From positions 6,820,001 through 6,884,000 of the forward strand of contig NZ_CP116256.1 in NCBI RefSeq assembly GCF_027947575.1: a DNA stretch of 64,000 bases, given 5' to 3'. The translations under genes were made by a program, and so were the position numbers. The notes under the pieces are model-generated. The model was not told where the DNA came from, searched no databases, and was given only the letters and a program-made list of their open reading frames with translations. This stretch comes from Streptomyces rubrogriseus (GTDB lineage: Bacteria; Actinomycetota; Actinomycetes; Streptomycetales; Streptomycetaceae). This document shows positions 36,918 through 48,296 of the stretch, in pieces (position 1 is the first letter of the stretch; each line of letters begins with the position of its first letter).

Positions 36918-38969
36918 TTGAGCAGCAGCACTCCCCACAGACGCACCTCCCACACCACCTCCCACACCTCGCGCCGTACCGCGCACCGTCGTGCCGCGGC
37001 CGTCGCGCTGGCCGGTGTCGCCGCGCTGATCGCCACGGCGGTCCAGTCCGGCACCGCCACCGCGGCCCCCGACCCGTCGCCCGCGAAGGGCAACGAGCTG
37101 GTCAAGCTCAGCCCGGCCCAGCGCGCCGAGCTGATCCGCGACGCCGACGCCGCCAAGGCGAAGACCGCCGACGAGCTGGGTCTGGGCGCCAAGGAGAAGC
37201 TGGTCGTCCGGGACGTGGCCAAGGACCGCGACGGCACCCTGCACACCCGCTACGAGCGCACCTACGACGGCCTGCCCGTCCTCGGCGGCGACCTCGTGGT
37301 GGCCACCGACGCGGGGAAGACCGAGCAGGTCGTGAAGGCCACGGCGAAGGCGCTCAGGCCGGCCACCGTGACGCCGAAGATCTCCGCCGCCAAGGCGGAG
37401 TCCCAGGCGGTGTCGGCCGCGAAGGCCGCCGGTGCCGAGCGGCCGGACGCGAACCGTGCCCCGCGCAAGGTGATCTGGGCGGCGAACGGCACTCCGGTCC
37501 TGGCGTACGAGACGGTCGTGGGCGGCCTCCAGGAGGACGGCACCCCGAACGAGCTGCACGTCATCACCGACGCCGCCACCGGCGCCAAGCTGTACGAGTA
37601 CCAGGGCGTCGAGAACGGCACCGGCAACACCCTCTACAGCGGCACGGTCACGCTGGGCACCGCGCAGTCGGGTTCGTCGTACACGCTGACCGACACGGCC
37701 CGCGGCAACCACAAGACGTACAACCTCAACCGCGGCACCTCCGGCACCGGGACGCTCTTCTCCGGCTCCGACGACGTGTGGGGCAACGGCAGTGCCTCCA
37801 ACGCGGAGACCGCCGCCGCCGACGCCCACTACGGCGCCGCGCTGACCTGGGACTACTACAAGAACGTGCACGGCCGCTCGGGCATCCGCGGCGACGGTGT
37901 GGGCGCCTACTCCCGGGTCCACTACGGCAACAACTACGTCAACGCCTTCTGGCAGGACAGCTGCTTCTGCATGACGTACGGCGACGGCTCCGGCAACGCC
38001 AACCCGCTGACGTCCATCGACGTGGCCGCGCACGAGATGAGCCACGGCGTCACCTCCGTCACCGCGGGGCTCAACTACAGCGGCGAGTCCGGCGGTCTGA
38101 ACGAGGCCACGTCCGACATCTTCGCGACCGCGGTCGAGTTCTACGCCAACAACTCCTCCGACGTCGGTGACTACCTCATCGGCGAGGAGATCGACATCAA
38201 CGGCGACGGCACCCCGCTGCGCTACATGGACAAGCCGAGCAAGGACGGCGCGTCCAAGGACTACTGGTACTCGGGGATCGGCGGGGTGGACGTCCACTAC
38301 TCGTCCGGCCCGGCCAACCACTTCTTCTACCTGCTGAGCGAGGGCAGCGGCACCAAGACCATCAACGGTGTCACCTACAACTCGCCCACCTCGGACGGCC
38401 TCCCGGTCACCGGCATCGGCCGCGCCAAGGCGGAGAAGATCTGGTTCCGCGCGCTGACCACCAAGTTCACCTCGACCACCAACTACGCGGGCGCCCGCAC
38501 CGGCACCCTCGCGGCCGCCGGTGAGCTGTACGGCACCGACAGCGCCGAGTACACCGCGGTGGCGAACGCGTGGGCGGGCATCAACGTCGGCGCCCGGCCC
38601 GGTGGCGGCGACCCCGGGGACGGCACCACGTTCGAGAGCAGCACGAACGTGAACATCCCCGACTACGGCTCCGCGGTCACCTCGTCCCTCACGGTCTCCG
38701 GACGCACCGGCAACGCGCCGAGCAACCTCCAGGTGGGCGTGGACATCGTGCACAGCTGGCGCGGTGACCTCCAGATCGACCTGGTCGCGCCCGACGGGTC
38801 GACGTACCGCCTGAAGAACAGCGGCTACGACCCGGCGGCGGACGTGCACGAGACGTACACGGTGAACGCCTCCTCCGAATCGGCCAACGGCACCTGGAAG
38901 CTGCGTGTCCAGGACCAGGGCCCGGCGGACACCGGCTACATCGACGGCTGGCGGCTCACCTTCCCGTAG
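36918..38969 (+). CDS. Secreted neutral zinc metalloprotease (M4) with P domain
   Basis: ~683-residue exported thermolysin-family protease. A twin-basic, hydrophobic signal (AAAVALAGVAALIATAV) is followed by the FTP/PepSY propeptide (RTYDGLPVLGGDLVV; NELHVITDAATGAKLYEYQG), then the M4 catalytic domain: zinc motif HEMSHG near residue 372, downstream NEATSDIF with the third ligand Glu, and the late catalytic His in VDVHYSSGPANH. A C-terminal convertase P-domain (IVHSWRGDLQIDLVAPDG to GYIDGWRLTFP) is absent from its neighbour. The TTG at 36918 has AAGGAG six bases upstream; a GTG at 36915 is the alternative. Confidence 0.93.
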   Translation: MSSSTPHRRTSHTTSHTSRRTAHRRAAAVALAGVAALIATAVQSGTATAAPDPSPAKGNELVKLSPAQRAELIRDADAAKAKTADELGLGAKEKLVVRDVAKDRDGTLHTRYERTYDGLPVLGGDLVVATDAGKTEQVVKATAKALRPATVTPKISAAKAESQAVSAAKAAGAERPDANRAPRKVIWAANGTPVLAYETVVGGLQEDGTPNELHVITDAATGAKLYEYQGVENGTGNTLYSGTVTLGTAQSGSSYTLTDTARGNHKTYNLNRGTSGTGTLFSGSDDVWGNGSASNAETAAADAHYGAALTWDYYKNVHGRSGIRGDGVGAYSRVHYGNNYVNAFWQDSCFCMTYGDGSGNANPLTSIDVAAHEMSHGVTSVTAGLNYSGESGGLNEATSDIFATAVEFYANNSSDVGDYLIGEEIDINGDGTPLRYMDKPSKDGASKDYWYSGIGGVDVHYSSGPANHFFYLLSEGSGTKTINGVTYNSPTSDGLPVTGIGRAKAEKIWFRALTTKFTSTTNYAGARTGTLAAAGELYGTDSAEYTAVANAWAGINVGARPGGGDPGDGTTFESSTNVNIPDYGSAVTSSLTVSGRTGNAPSNLQVGVDIVHSWRGDLQIDLVAPDGSTYRLKNSGYDPAADVHETYTVNASSESANGTWKLRVQDQGPADTGYIDGWRLTFP

Positions 38970-39004
38970 GCCGGCCGGCCCGCGGACGCACCACCCCCAA
39001 GTCA

Positions 39005-39045
39005 GGGCGTCGCCTCGGAGGTTCGAATCCTCCGGGGCGGCGCCC
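39005..39045 (+). terminator. Strong terminator hairpin between the two M4 proteases
   Basis: 17-bp stem (39005-39021 with 39029-39045, two G-T pairs) and a 7-base loop TTCGAAT, starting 36 bp after the protease stop. The loop and inner stem imitate a tRNA T-arm, but no other tRNA parts are present. Confidence 0.75.
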
Positions 39046-39175
39046 TCTCCACGTCCGCCCCGACTGCCGGTTTTTGCCAAGCACTTACGCCGGCCTTGTT
39101 GCCACTTGACCGAGGTCACACGGCCTTCACATTCCCGCAACAGGCACCCAGCCGTCGGTTTTCGGCCAACATCAT

Positions 39176-39220
39176 CGCGCCCTCCTGACATGTACGCGCC
39201 TTCGGTGTCAGTCTTCCGTC
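39176..39220 (+). promoter_or_regulatory. Shared upstream element, protease gene 2
   Basis: GCGCCCTCCTGACATGTACGCGCCTT followed by TCTTCCGTC (split here: GCGCCCTCCTGACATGTA, then CGCGCCTT). It mirrors the element at 36713-36759; see that entry. Confidence 0.5.
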
Positions 39221-39295
39221 ACCCACAGCACAACTTCGCAGTAACCGGCCGGACACCCCACGCCGTCCGGAGATCCCCCCACCGAAGGAGCTTGT

Positions 39296-40945
39296 GTGTC
39301 TTCCCTCTTCGCGTGCCACAAGCGCACCACTCTGGCCCTCGCCACCGCGGTCGCCGCCGGAGCGATGCTCACCACCGGCCTGACCGCGGGCAACGCCGCC
39401 GCCGACAGCGCCGCGCCGTCGGCACTCCCGGGCGCGCCCGTCCTGCTGTCGGGCAGCGCCCGCAGCGCGCTCATACAGGAGCAGCAGGCCGGCGCGGCCG
39501 GTACGGCCCGGGCGATGGGCCTCGGCGCCAAGGAGAAGCTGGTCGTCAAGGACGTGGTGAAGGACCGCGACGGCTCCGTGCACACCCGCTACGAGCGCAC
39601 CTACGACGGTCTGCCCGTCCTCGGCGGCGACCTCGTCGTGCACCAGTCCGAGTCCGGCGCCACCAGAGGCGTCACCAAGGCGACCGAGGCCGCCGTCGAG
39701 GTCGCCACCGTCACCCCGAAGGTGAAGGCGGCCAAGGCCGAGCAGCAGGCGCTGTCCGCCGCCAAGGACGCCGGGTCGTCGAGGACCGCGGCCGACTCCG
39801 CGCCCCGCAAGGTGGTCTGGGCCGCCCAGGGCAAGCCCGTGCTCGCCTACGAGACCGTGGTCGGCGGCCTCCAGGACGACGGCACCCCGAACGAGCTGCA
39901 CGTCATCACCGACGCCGCCACCGGCGCCAAGCTGTACGAGTACCAGGGCATCCAGACCGGCTCCGGCAAGAGCCTCTACTCGGGCACGGTCGAACTCGGC
40001 ACCACCAAGTCGGGCTCGTCGTACCAGCTGTACGACACCGGGCGCGGCGGCCACAAGACGTACAACCTGGCCCGCAAGACCTCCGGCACCGGCACGCTGT
40101 TCACCGACGCCGACGACACCTGGGGCACCGGCGCCGCCTCCAGCGACCCGCAGGACCAGACCGCCGCCGTCGACGCCGCCTACGGCGCCCAGGTCACCTG
40201 GGACTTCTACAAGGAGAGCTTCGGCCGCAGCGGCATCAAGAACGACGGCAAGGCGGCCTACTCCCGCGTCCACTACGGCAGCAACTACGTCAACGCCTTC
40301 TGGTCGGACAGCTGCTTCTGCATGACCTACGGCGACGGCACGGGCAACACCAACCCGCTGACCTCCCTGGACGTGGCCGGGCACGAGATGAGCCACGGCG
40401 TCACCTCCAACACCGCGGGCCTCGAGTACAGCGGCGAGTCCGGCGGCCTCAACGAGGCGACCAGCGACATCTTCGGCACCGGCGTGGAGTACTTCGCGAA
40501 CAGCTCGACCGACAAGGGCGACTACCTCATCGGCGAGGCCATCGACATCAACGGCGACGGCACCCCGCTGCGCTACATGGACAAGCCCAGCAAGGACGGC
40601 GCGTCCAAGGACTACTGGGACTCCGGTCTCGGCGGCGTCGACGTGCACTACTCGTCGGGTCCGGCCAACCACTTCTTCTTCCTGCTGTCGGAGGGCAGCG
40701 GGGCGCGCACGGTCGACGGGGTGGACTACGACTCCCCGACCTCCGACGGCTCCACGGTCACCGGCATCGGCCGCGACAAGGCCCTGCAGATCTGGTACAA
40801 GGCGCTGACCGAGTACATGACGTCGACGACCGACTACGCCGACGCCCGCACGGCCACCCTGAGCGCGGCGTCCGACCTGTACGGCGCCGACAGCACGGAG
40901 TACAAGACGGTGGGCGCGGCCTGGACCGCGATCAACGTGAACTGA
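39296..40945 (+). CDS. Secreted neutral zinc metalloprotease (M4), no P domain
   Basis: 549-residue paralogue of the preceding gene, highly similar through the propeptide and catalytic domain (KLVVKDVVKDRDG, HEMSHG near residue 363, NEATSDIF, VDVHYSSGPANHFF) but ending right after the catalytic domain (YKTVGAAWTAINVN). The signal peptide is TTLALATAVAAGAMLTTG with an Ala-rich cleavage region. The GTG at 39296 has GAAGGAG five bases upstream. It is followed by a clear terminator. The two genes form a tandem duplication in which one copy gained or lost a P-domain. Confidence 0.94.
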   Translation: MSSLFACHKRTTLALATAVAAGAMLTTGLTAGNAAADSAAPSALPGAPVLLSGSARSALIQEQQAGAAGTARAMGLGAKEKLVVKDVVKDRDGSVHTRYERTYDGLPVLGGDLVVHQSESGATRGVTKATEAAVEVATVTPKVKAAKAEQQALSAAKDAGSSRTAADSAPRKVVWAAQGKPVLAYETVVGGLQDDGTPNELHVITDAATGAKLYEYQGIQTGSGKSLYSGTVELGTTKSGSSYQLYDTGRGGHKTYNLARKTSGTGTLFTDADDTWGTGAASSDPQDQTAAVDAAYGAQVTWDFYKESFGRSGIKNDGKAAYSRVHYGSNYVNAFWSDSCFCMTYGDGTGNTNPLTSLDVAGHEMSHGVTSNTAGLEYSGESGGLNEATSDIFGTGVEYFANSSTDKGDYLIGEAIDINGDGTPLRYMDKPSKDGASKDYWDSGLGGVDVHYSSGPANHFFFLLSEGSGARTVDGVDYDSPTSDGSTVTGIGRDKALQIWYKALTEYMTSTTDYADARTATLSAASDLYGADSTEYKTVGAAWTAINVN

Positions 40946-40956
40946 CCGACACGACC

Positions 40957-40990
40957 GCGGCACCCGGAACCAGTGGTTCCCGGGTGCCGC
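40957..40990 (+). terminator. Terminator after the second M4 protease
   Basis: 15-bp stem with one bulged C (40957-40971 with 40975-40990) and a 3-base loop, 12 bp after the stop. Confidence 0.75.
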
Positions 40991-41006
40991 CCTAGTCTTG
41001 GTGCCC

Positions 41007-41516
41007 ATGTCCTTCACGTACGACGACGTCGGCGCCACCCGCGAGCAGGGCGCCTGCCCGCCCGGCTTCCGCCCCATGCACGTACGCACCCGCCTCGGGG
41101 AGGGCGAACCGGTGTTCCGGCGGGCGGTCGAGGCCGTGCTCACCTGGGAGATGCACCGGGAGATGGGCGTCGGCATCGAGGCGGGCGCGGAGCGCGCCGC
41201 GCCCGGCGTCGACGTCACCGTCACCCTCGCCGGCCTGATCAAGGCGCCCTGCCGGGTGGTGTGGACCCTGGAGGAGCCGCGCCGGGCCGGCTGGGCCTAC
41301 GGCACGCTGCCCGGCCACCCGGAGTCCGGCGAGGAGGCCTTCGTGGTGGACCGCACGGGTGACGGGACGGTCTGGCTGACCGTGCACGCCTTCAGCCGCC
41401 CGGCCAAGTGGTACGCCAAGGCCGGCGGACCGGCGGCCCGCGCCTTCCAGCACGCCTACGCCCGCCGCTGCGGCACCGTCCTCAGGCGGCTGAGCGGTGG
41501 CGACGAGGAGGACTGA
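41007..41516 (+). CDS. DUF1990-family protein
   Basis: 169-residue protein of unknown function. The N-terminus (FTYDDVGATREQ) and the mid-part (CRVVWTLEEPRRAGWAYGTLPGHPESGEEAFVV) match what I remember of DUF1990, as does the C-terminal FSRPAKWYAKAGGPAARAFQHAYARRCG. No catalytic motif or membrane segment is visible. It begins at an ATG at 41007 just past the protease terminator and lacks a ribosome-binding site, so it may be leaderless. Convergent with glgP. Confidence 0.75.
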   Translation: MSFTYDDVGATREQGACPPGFRPMHVRTRLGEGEPVFRRAVEAVLTWEMHREMGVGIEAGAERAAPGVDVTVTLAGLIKAPCRVVWTLEEPRRAGWAYGTLPGHPESGEEAFVVDRTGDGTVWLTVHAFSRPAKWYAKAGGPAARAFQHAYARRCGTVLRRLSGGDEED

Positions 41517-41562
41517 GCCCTCCTCGTCGCCACCGCCCGCCGCCGCCCGGCTGCTCCGGGGG

Positions 41563-44181
41563 TCACCGCATCAGCAGGCCCGCCGCCTCCACCAGGTCGC
41601 CCGAGGGCACCGCGACCAGGCCGGTCTCCACTCCGGACGCCAGCAGCCGGTGCGCGGGCAGGACCCGGACCGTGTAGCCGAAGGGGCCGGTGCGGTCCAG
41701 GGCGAGCGGGCCCTCGTAGGCCCAGCGGCCCTCCAGGTCGGGTCCGCCCACCGGTTTCAGCGGTGTCCTCGCCGCGTCGGTGATCCGGTCCTCGGAGTCC
41801 ACCCGGCCGGAGACCGCCTGCACCTCCACGTCCTCCGGCGCGAGGTCGCCGAGCTTCACCCGCACCCGCAGCGCGAGCGTGGTGCCGAGTTCGGCACTGG
41901 CGGACGCGGCGGAGGTCTCCACGTGGTCGACGCTCACCCCGGGCCAGGCCGCCCGCACCCGCGCCTTCCACTCGGCGAGCCCCCGCGCGGAGTCCGGGTC
42001 CATCGCGCGGTGCGCCTCGGCGGCGGGGGTGTAGAGCCGCTCGACGTACTCGCGGACCATGCGGCCGGCCAGCACCTTCGGGCCGAGCAGGCTGAGGGTC
42101 CTGCGCACCATCTCCAGCCACCGGTCGGGCAGCCCGCTCGCGCCCCGCTCGTAGAAGCGCGGGGTGATCCGCTGCTCCAGCAGGTCGTAGAGGGCGTCGG
42201 CCTCTATGGCGTCGCGCCGGTCCGGGTCGGTGCCGACACCGTCGGCGGTGGGGATCGCCCAGCCGAAGTCGGGCTGGTACCACTCGTCCCACCAGCCGTC
42301 GAGGACCGACAGGTTGAGGCAGCCGTTGAGCGCCGCCTTCATGCCGGAGGTGCCGCAGGCCTCCAGTGGCCGCAGCGGGTTGTTCAGCCAGATGTCGCAG
42401 CCCGGGTAGAGCTTCTGCGCCATCGCCATGCCGTAGTCCGGCAGGAACACGATGCGGTGCCGCACCCGTGCGTCGTCCGCGAACCGCACCAGCTCCTGCA
42501 CCAGCCGCTTGCCGCCGTCGTCCGCCGGGTGCGCCTTGCCCGCGACGACGATCTGGATCGGCCGCTCGGGATGCAGCAGCAGCTCCGTCAGCCGCTCCCG
42601 GTCCCGCAGCATCAGCGTGAGGCGCTTGTACGACGGGACGCGCCGCGCGAAGCCGATGGTGAGCACGTCCGGGTCGAGGGCGTCGTCGATCCAGCCCAGC
42701 TCGGCCGTCCCGGCGCCGCGCTGCCGCCAGGAGGCCCGCAGCCGCTCGCGCACCTCCTCCACGAGCTGGGCGCGCAGGGTGCGGCGCAGCTCCCAGATGT
42801 CCTGGTCGGGGATGTCGGCGACCGAGTCCCAGCGGTCCGAACCGCCGACGGCCAGCGCGTCCTCGGCCCGCTGCACGCCGATCTGCCGGGCGCCGAGCCG
42901 GAACACCTCGGGGGCCACCCAGGTCGGTGCGTGCACGCCGTTGGTGACGGAGGTGATCGGCACCTCGTCGGCGTCGAAGCCCGGCCACAGCCCGGCGAAC
43001 ATGCCCCGGCTGACCCCGCCGTGCAGCACGGAGACGCCGTTGGCGCGCTGGGCGAGCCGCAGACCCATCACGGCCATGTTGAACAGGTTCGGCTCGCCGC
43101 CCGGGTAGGTCTCCATGCCGAGCCTGAGGACGCGTTCGACGTCGATGCGCGGGAGTTCGGCGTCGGGGCCGAAGTGGCGGGCGACCAGCTCGCGGTCGAA
43201 GCGGTCGATGCCGGCCGGGACCGGGGTGTGCGTGGTGAAGACGGTGCCGGCCCGCACCGCCTCCAGCGCCGAGCCGAAGTCCGACCCCGCGTCGCACAGT
43301 TCGGCGATGCGCTCAAGGCCGAGGAAGCCGGCGTGGCCCTCGTTGGTGTGGAACACCTCCGGCGCGGCGTGCCCGGTGAGCCGGCAGTACGTCCGTACCG
43401 CCCGGACACCTCCTATGCCGAGCAGCATCTCCTGGAGGAGCCGGTGCTCACTGCCGCCGCCGTAGAGCCGGTCGGTGACGCCGCGTTCGCCGGGGTCGTT
43501 CTCCTCGACGTCGGAGTCGAGCAGCAGCAGCGGCACCCGGCCGACCTGGGCCAGCCAGACGCGGGCCCGCAGCTCCCGGCCGCCGGGCAGCGCGAGGGCG
43601 ACGTGCGCCGGGGTGCCGTCGCGCTCCTTCAGGGGCGCGAGGGGCAACTCGTGGGGGTCGAGGACGGGATAGTGCTCCTGCTGCCAGCCGTCCCGGGAGA
43701 GGGACTGGCGGAAGTAGCCGTGCCGGTACAGCAGGCCCACGCCGACGAGCGGCACCCCCAGGTCGCTGGCCGCCTTGAGGTGGTCGCCGGCGAGGATGCC
43801 GAGACCGCCGGAGTACTGGGGCAGGGCGGCGGTGATGCCGAACTCGGGCGAGAAGTAGGCCACGGCGGCGGGGAGTCGGCCGGACTGGGCCTGGTACCAG
43901 CGGTCGCCGCTCATGTAGTGGTCGAGGTCGTCGGCCACCGCAGTCAGCCGGCGCAGGAAGCGCCGGTCCTCGGCCAGCTCCGCGAGGCGCGCGGGCGGCA
44001 CGGTGCCGAGCAGCCGTACCGGGTCGCGGCCGGACGCGGTCCAGCACTCGGGATCGACGGACTGGAAGAGGTCGCGGGTCTCCGGGTGCCAGGACCAGCG
44101 CAGATTGCGGGCCAGATCACTGAGCGGCCGGAGGGGGTCGGGGAGAACGGGACGGACGGTCAGTCGACGGATCGCCTTCAC
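41563..44181 (-). CDS. glgP: Alpha-glucan (maltodextrin) phosphorylase GlgP
   Basis: ~872-residue GT35 phosphorylase that releases glucose-1-phosphate from glycogen or maltodextrin. It is of the short AlgP/GlgP lineage that begins with a DUF3417 domain (LPDPLRPLSDLARNLRWSWHPETRDLF). Further landmarks are GVGLLYRHGYFRQ, HTNEGHAGFLGLERI, TTHTPVPAGIDRF and the PLP-Lys segment ACGTSGMKAALNGCLNLSVLDGWWDE. I start it at the GTG at 44181 (VKAIRRLTVRP); another GTG is two codons upstream. Divergent from glgE, so degradation and synthesis share a 370-bp control region. Confidence 0.94.
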   Translation of the reverse strand: MKAIRRLTVRPVLPDPLRPLSDLARNLRWSWHPETRDLFQSVDPECWTASGRDPVRLLGTVPPARLAELAEDRRFLRRLTAVADDLDHYMSGDRWYQAQSGRLPAAVAYFSPEFGITAALPQYSGGLGILAGDHLKAASDLGVPLVGVGLLYRHGYFRQSLSRDGWQQEHYPVLDPHELPLAPLKERDGTPAHVALALPGGRELRARVWLAQVGRVPLLLLDSDVEENDPGERGVTDRLYGGGSEHRLLQEMLLGIGGVRAVRTYCRLTGHAAPEVFHTNEGHAGFLGLERIAELCDAGSDFGSALEAVRAGTVFTTHTPVPAGIDRFDRELVARHFGPDAELPRIDVERVLRLGMETYPGGEPNLFNMAVMGLRLAQRANGVSVLHGGVSRGMFAGLWPGFDADEVPITSVTNGVHAPTWVAPEVFRLGARQIGVQRAEDALAVGGSDRWDSVADIPDQDIWELRRTLRAQLVEEVRERLRASWRQRGAGTAELGWIDDALDPDVLTIGFARRVPSYKRLTLMLRDRERLTELLLHPERPIQIVVAGKAHPADDGGKRLVQELVRFADDARVRHRIVFLPDYGMAMAQKLYPGCDIWLNNPLRPLEACGTSGMKAALNGCLNLSVLDGWWDEWYQPDFGWAIPTADGVGTDPDRRDAIEADALYDLLEQRITPRFYERGASGLPDRWLEMVRRTLSLLGPKVLAGRMVREYVERLYTPAAEAHRAMDPDSARGLAEWKARVRAAWPGVSVDHVETSAASASAELGTTLALRVRVKLGDLAPEDVEVQAVSGRVDSEDRITDAARTPLKPVGGPDLEGRWAYEGPLALDRTGPFGYTVRVLPAHRLLASGVETGLVAVPSGDLVEAAGLLMR

Positions 44182-44551
44182 CCTCACGACGTTACCGCGC
44201 GATGTGTCCCTTGTTGGGGCCTTCGCCCTGATGCGCCGGACGGGAACTGACGCGCACGGCGTGTCGATATGGCCGGATCTTTCCCCCTCGGCCTTCTTGT
44301 GGCGCTTCGGCCCGCAAGGAAAGCTGCACATGTCGCGACGAACGCTGATTGCGGGAGCGGCATCCGGGAAAGCGACGGTCAGATCGCGCGGTGTGTCGTG
44401 ATGTCGACATACGCGCGAGTAGTTAACAAAGTGCCGGATTGCCCACCGGAAGAGTGTGGGAAGGCTCCTGCGGTACGCCCCGCACGCACCTCGCAGGACC
44501 CACCTCCCCAGCAGTCATCCGCCCACCCAGTTGACGCGGACAGGAGCGGTC
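44182..44551 (+). promoter_or_regulatory. Divergent control region between glgP and the glgE operon
   Basis: 370 bp without a supported gene. It holds a 10-bp palindrome ATGTCGACAT (44401-44410) followed by a lower-GC stretch (AGTTAACAAAG) that likely marks the glgE-side promoter. I could not assign a sigma-factor consensus. Confidence 0.45.
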
Positions 44552-46575
44552 ATGCCCGCCACGCACCACTCGTCAGCCACCTCCGCGAAGCGCGCCACGG
44601 TCGTCGGGCGCATCCCCGTCCTGGACGTCCGTCCGGTCGTCCAGCGGGGGCGCAGGCCGGCCAAGGCCGTCACCGGTGAGTCGTTCGAGGTCTCCGCCAC
44701 CGTGTTCCGGGAAGGGCACGACGCGGTGGGGGCCAACGTCGTCCTGCGAGATCCGCGGGGCCGGCCGGGCCCCTGGACGCCGATGCGGGAACTGGCCCCG
44801 GGCAGCGACCGCTGGGGCGCCACCGTCACCGCGGGCGAGACCGGGATGTGGTCGTACACCGTGGAGGCGTGGGGCGATCCGGTCACCACCTGGCGGCACC
44901 ACGCCCGGATCAAGATCCCGGCCGGCATGGACACGGACCTGGTCCTGGAGGAGGGCGCCCGGCTGTACGAGCGGGCCGCAGCCGACGTGCCCGGACGCGA
45001 GGACCGGCGTGAACTGCTGGCCGCCGTGGAAGCGCTGCGGGACGAGAGCAGGCCGGCCGCGTCCAGGCTGGCGGCGGCGTTGACGCCTCAGGTGGACGCG
45101 GTCCTGGCCCGCCACCCGCTGCGCGACCTGGTCACCTCCTCCGACCCCCTCCCCCTGCTCGTCGAGCGCGAACGCGCCCTGTACGGCGCCTGGTACGAGT
45201 TCTTCCCCCGCTCCGAAGGCACCCCCGACACCCCCCACGGCACCTTCCGCACCGCCGCCCGCCGCCTGCCCGCCATCGCCGCCATGGGCTTCGACGTCGT
45301 CTACCTCCCCCCGATCCACCCCATCGGCACCACCCACCGCAAAGGCCGCAACAACACCCTCTCCGCCACCCGTGACGACGTCGGCGTCCCCTGGGCCATC
45401 GGCTCCCCCGAAGGCGGCCACGACACCGTCCACCCCGCCCTGGGCACCCTCGACGACTTCGACCACTTCGTGAGCGAAGCCACCCGCCTCGGCCTGGAAA
45501 TCGCCCTGGACTTCGCCCTCCAGTGCTCCCCCGACCACCCCTGGGTCCACAAACACCCCGAGTGGTTCCACCACCGCCCCGACGGCACCATCGCCCACGC
45601 CGAGAACCCGCCCAAGAAATACCAGGACATCTACCCCATCGCCTTCGACGCCGACCCCGACGGACTCACCACCGAAACCGTCCGCGTCCTGCGGCACTGG
45701 ATGGACCACGGCGTCCGCATCTTCCGCGTCGACAACCCCCACACCAAACCCGTCGCCTTCTGGGAACGCGTCATCGCCGACATCAACACCACCGACCCCG
45801 ACGTCATCTTCCTCGCCGAGGCCTTCACCCGCCCCGCCATGATGGCCACCCTCGCCCAGATCGGCTTCCAGCAGTCCTACACCTACTTCACCTGGCGCAA
45901 CACCAAACAGGAACTCACCGAATACCTGGAGGAACTGTCCGGCGAGGCGGCCTCCTACATGCGGCCCAACCTCTTCGCCAACACCCCCGACATCCTGCAC
46001 GCCTACCTCCAGCACGGCGGCCGCCCCGCCTTCGAGGTCCGCGCCGTCCTCGCCGCCACCCTCTCCCCCACCTGGGGCATCTACAGCGGCTACGAACTCT
46101 GCGAGAACACCCCCCTGCGCGAGGGCAGCGAGGAATACCTCGACAGCGAGAAGTACCAGCTCACCCCCCGCGACTGGACCCGCGCCGCCCGCGAGGGCAC
46201 CACCATCGCCCCCCTCGTCACCCGCCTCAACACCATCCGGCGCGAGAACCCGGCCCTCCGCCAACTGCGTGATCTGCACTTCCACCCCACGGACAAGGAA
46301 GAGGTGATCGCCTACTCGAAGCGGCAGGGGTCGAACACGGTTCTGGTGGTCGTGAACCTCGACCCCCGCCACACCCAGGAGGCGACGGTCTCGTTGGACA
46401 TGCCGCAACTCGGCCTGGACTGGCACGAGTCGGTGCCGGTACGCGACGAGCTGACCGGCGAGACCTACCACTGGGGCAGGGCCAACTATGTGCGCCTGGA
46501 GCCGGGCCGTACGCCCGCGCACGTCTGCACGGTTCTGCGACCGTCCCACCCGCAGATCGGAGGGTCACACACCAC

Positions 46576-46579
<4 letters not shown>
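44552..46579 (+). CDS. glgE: Alpha-1,4-glucan:maltose-1-phosphate maltosyltransferase GlgE
   Basis: 675-residue GH13_3 enzyme that extends alpha-1,4-glucan with maltosyl units from maltose-1-phosphate; 675 is also the length I recall for S. coelicolor GlgE isoform I. Domains: N-terminal beta domain ([22 protein letters not shown]), then the barrel with [41 protein letters not shown] (nucleophile Asp) and [11 protein letters not shown] (acid Glu), then a C-terminal beta domain. The ATG at 44552 has AGGAG six bases upstream. The central ~1.1 kb uses almost only C-ending codons plus AAA/GAA, unlike both ends. Confidence 0.97.
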
Positions 46580-48276
<1,697 letters not shown>

Positions 48277-48296
48277 GGGAAAGGACGCGACACGCC

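Noticed and set aside
39005..39045. tRNA gene or tRNA 3' fragment (integration site) suggested by a T-arm-like string
   Set aside because: There is no D-arm, anticodon arm or matching 5' acceptor upstream, and the stem simply continues for 17 bp as a terminator right after the protease gene.
44182..44551. N-terminal extension of glgP or glgE into the divergent gap
   Set aside because: Extensions encode Arg/Pro-rich sequence absent from the families, and GlgE from 44552 gives the expected 675 residues with a good ribosome-binding site.
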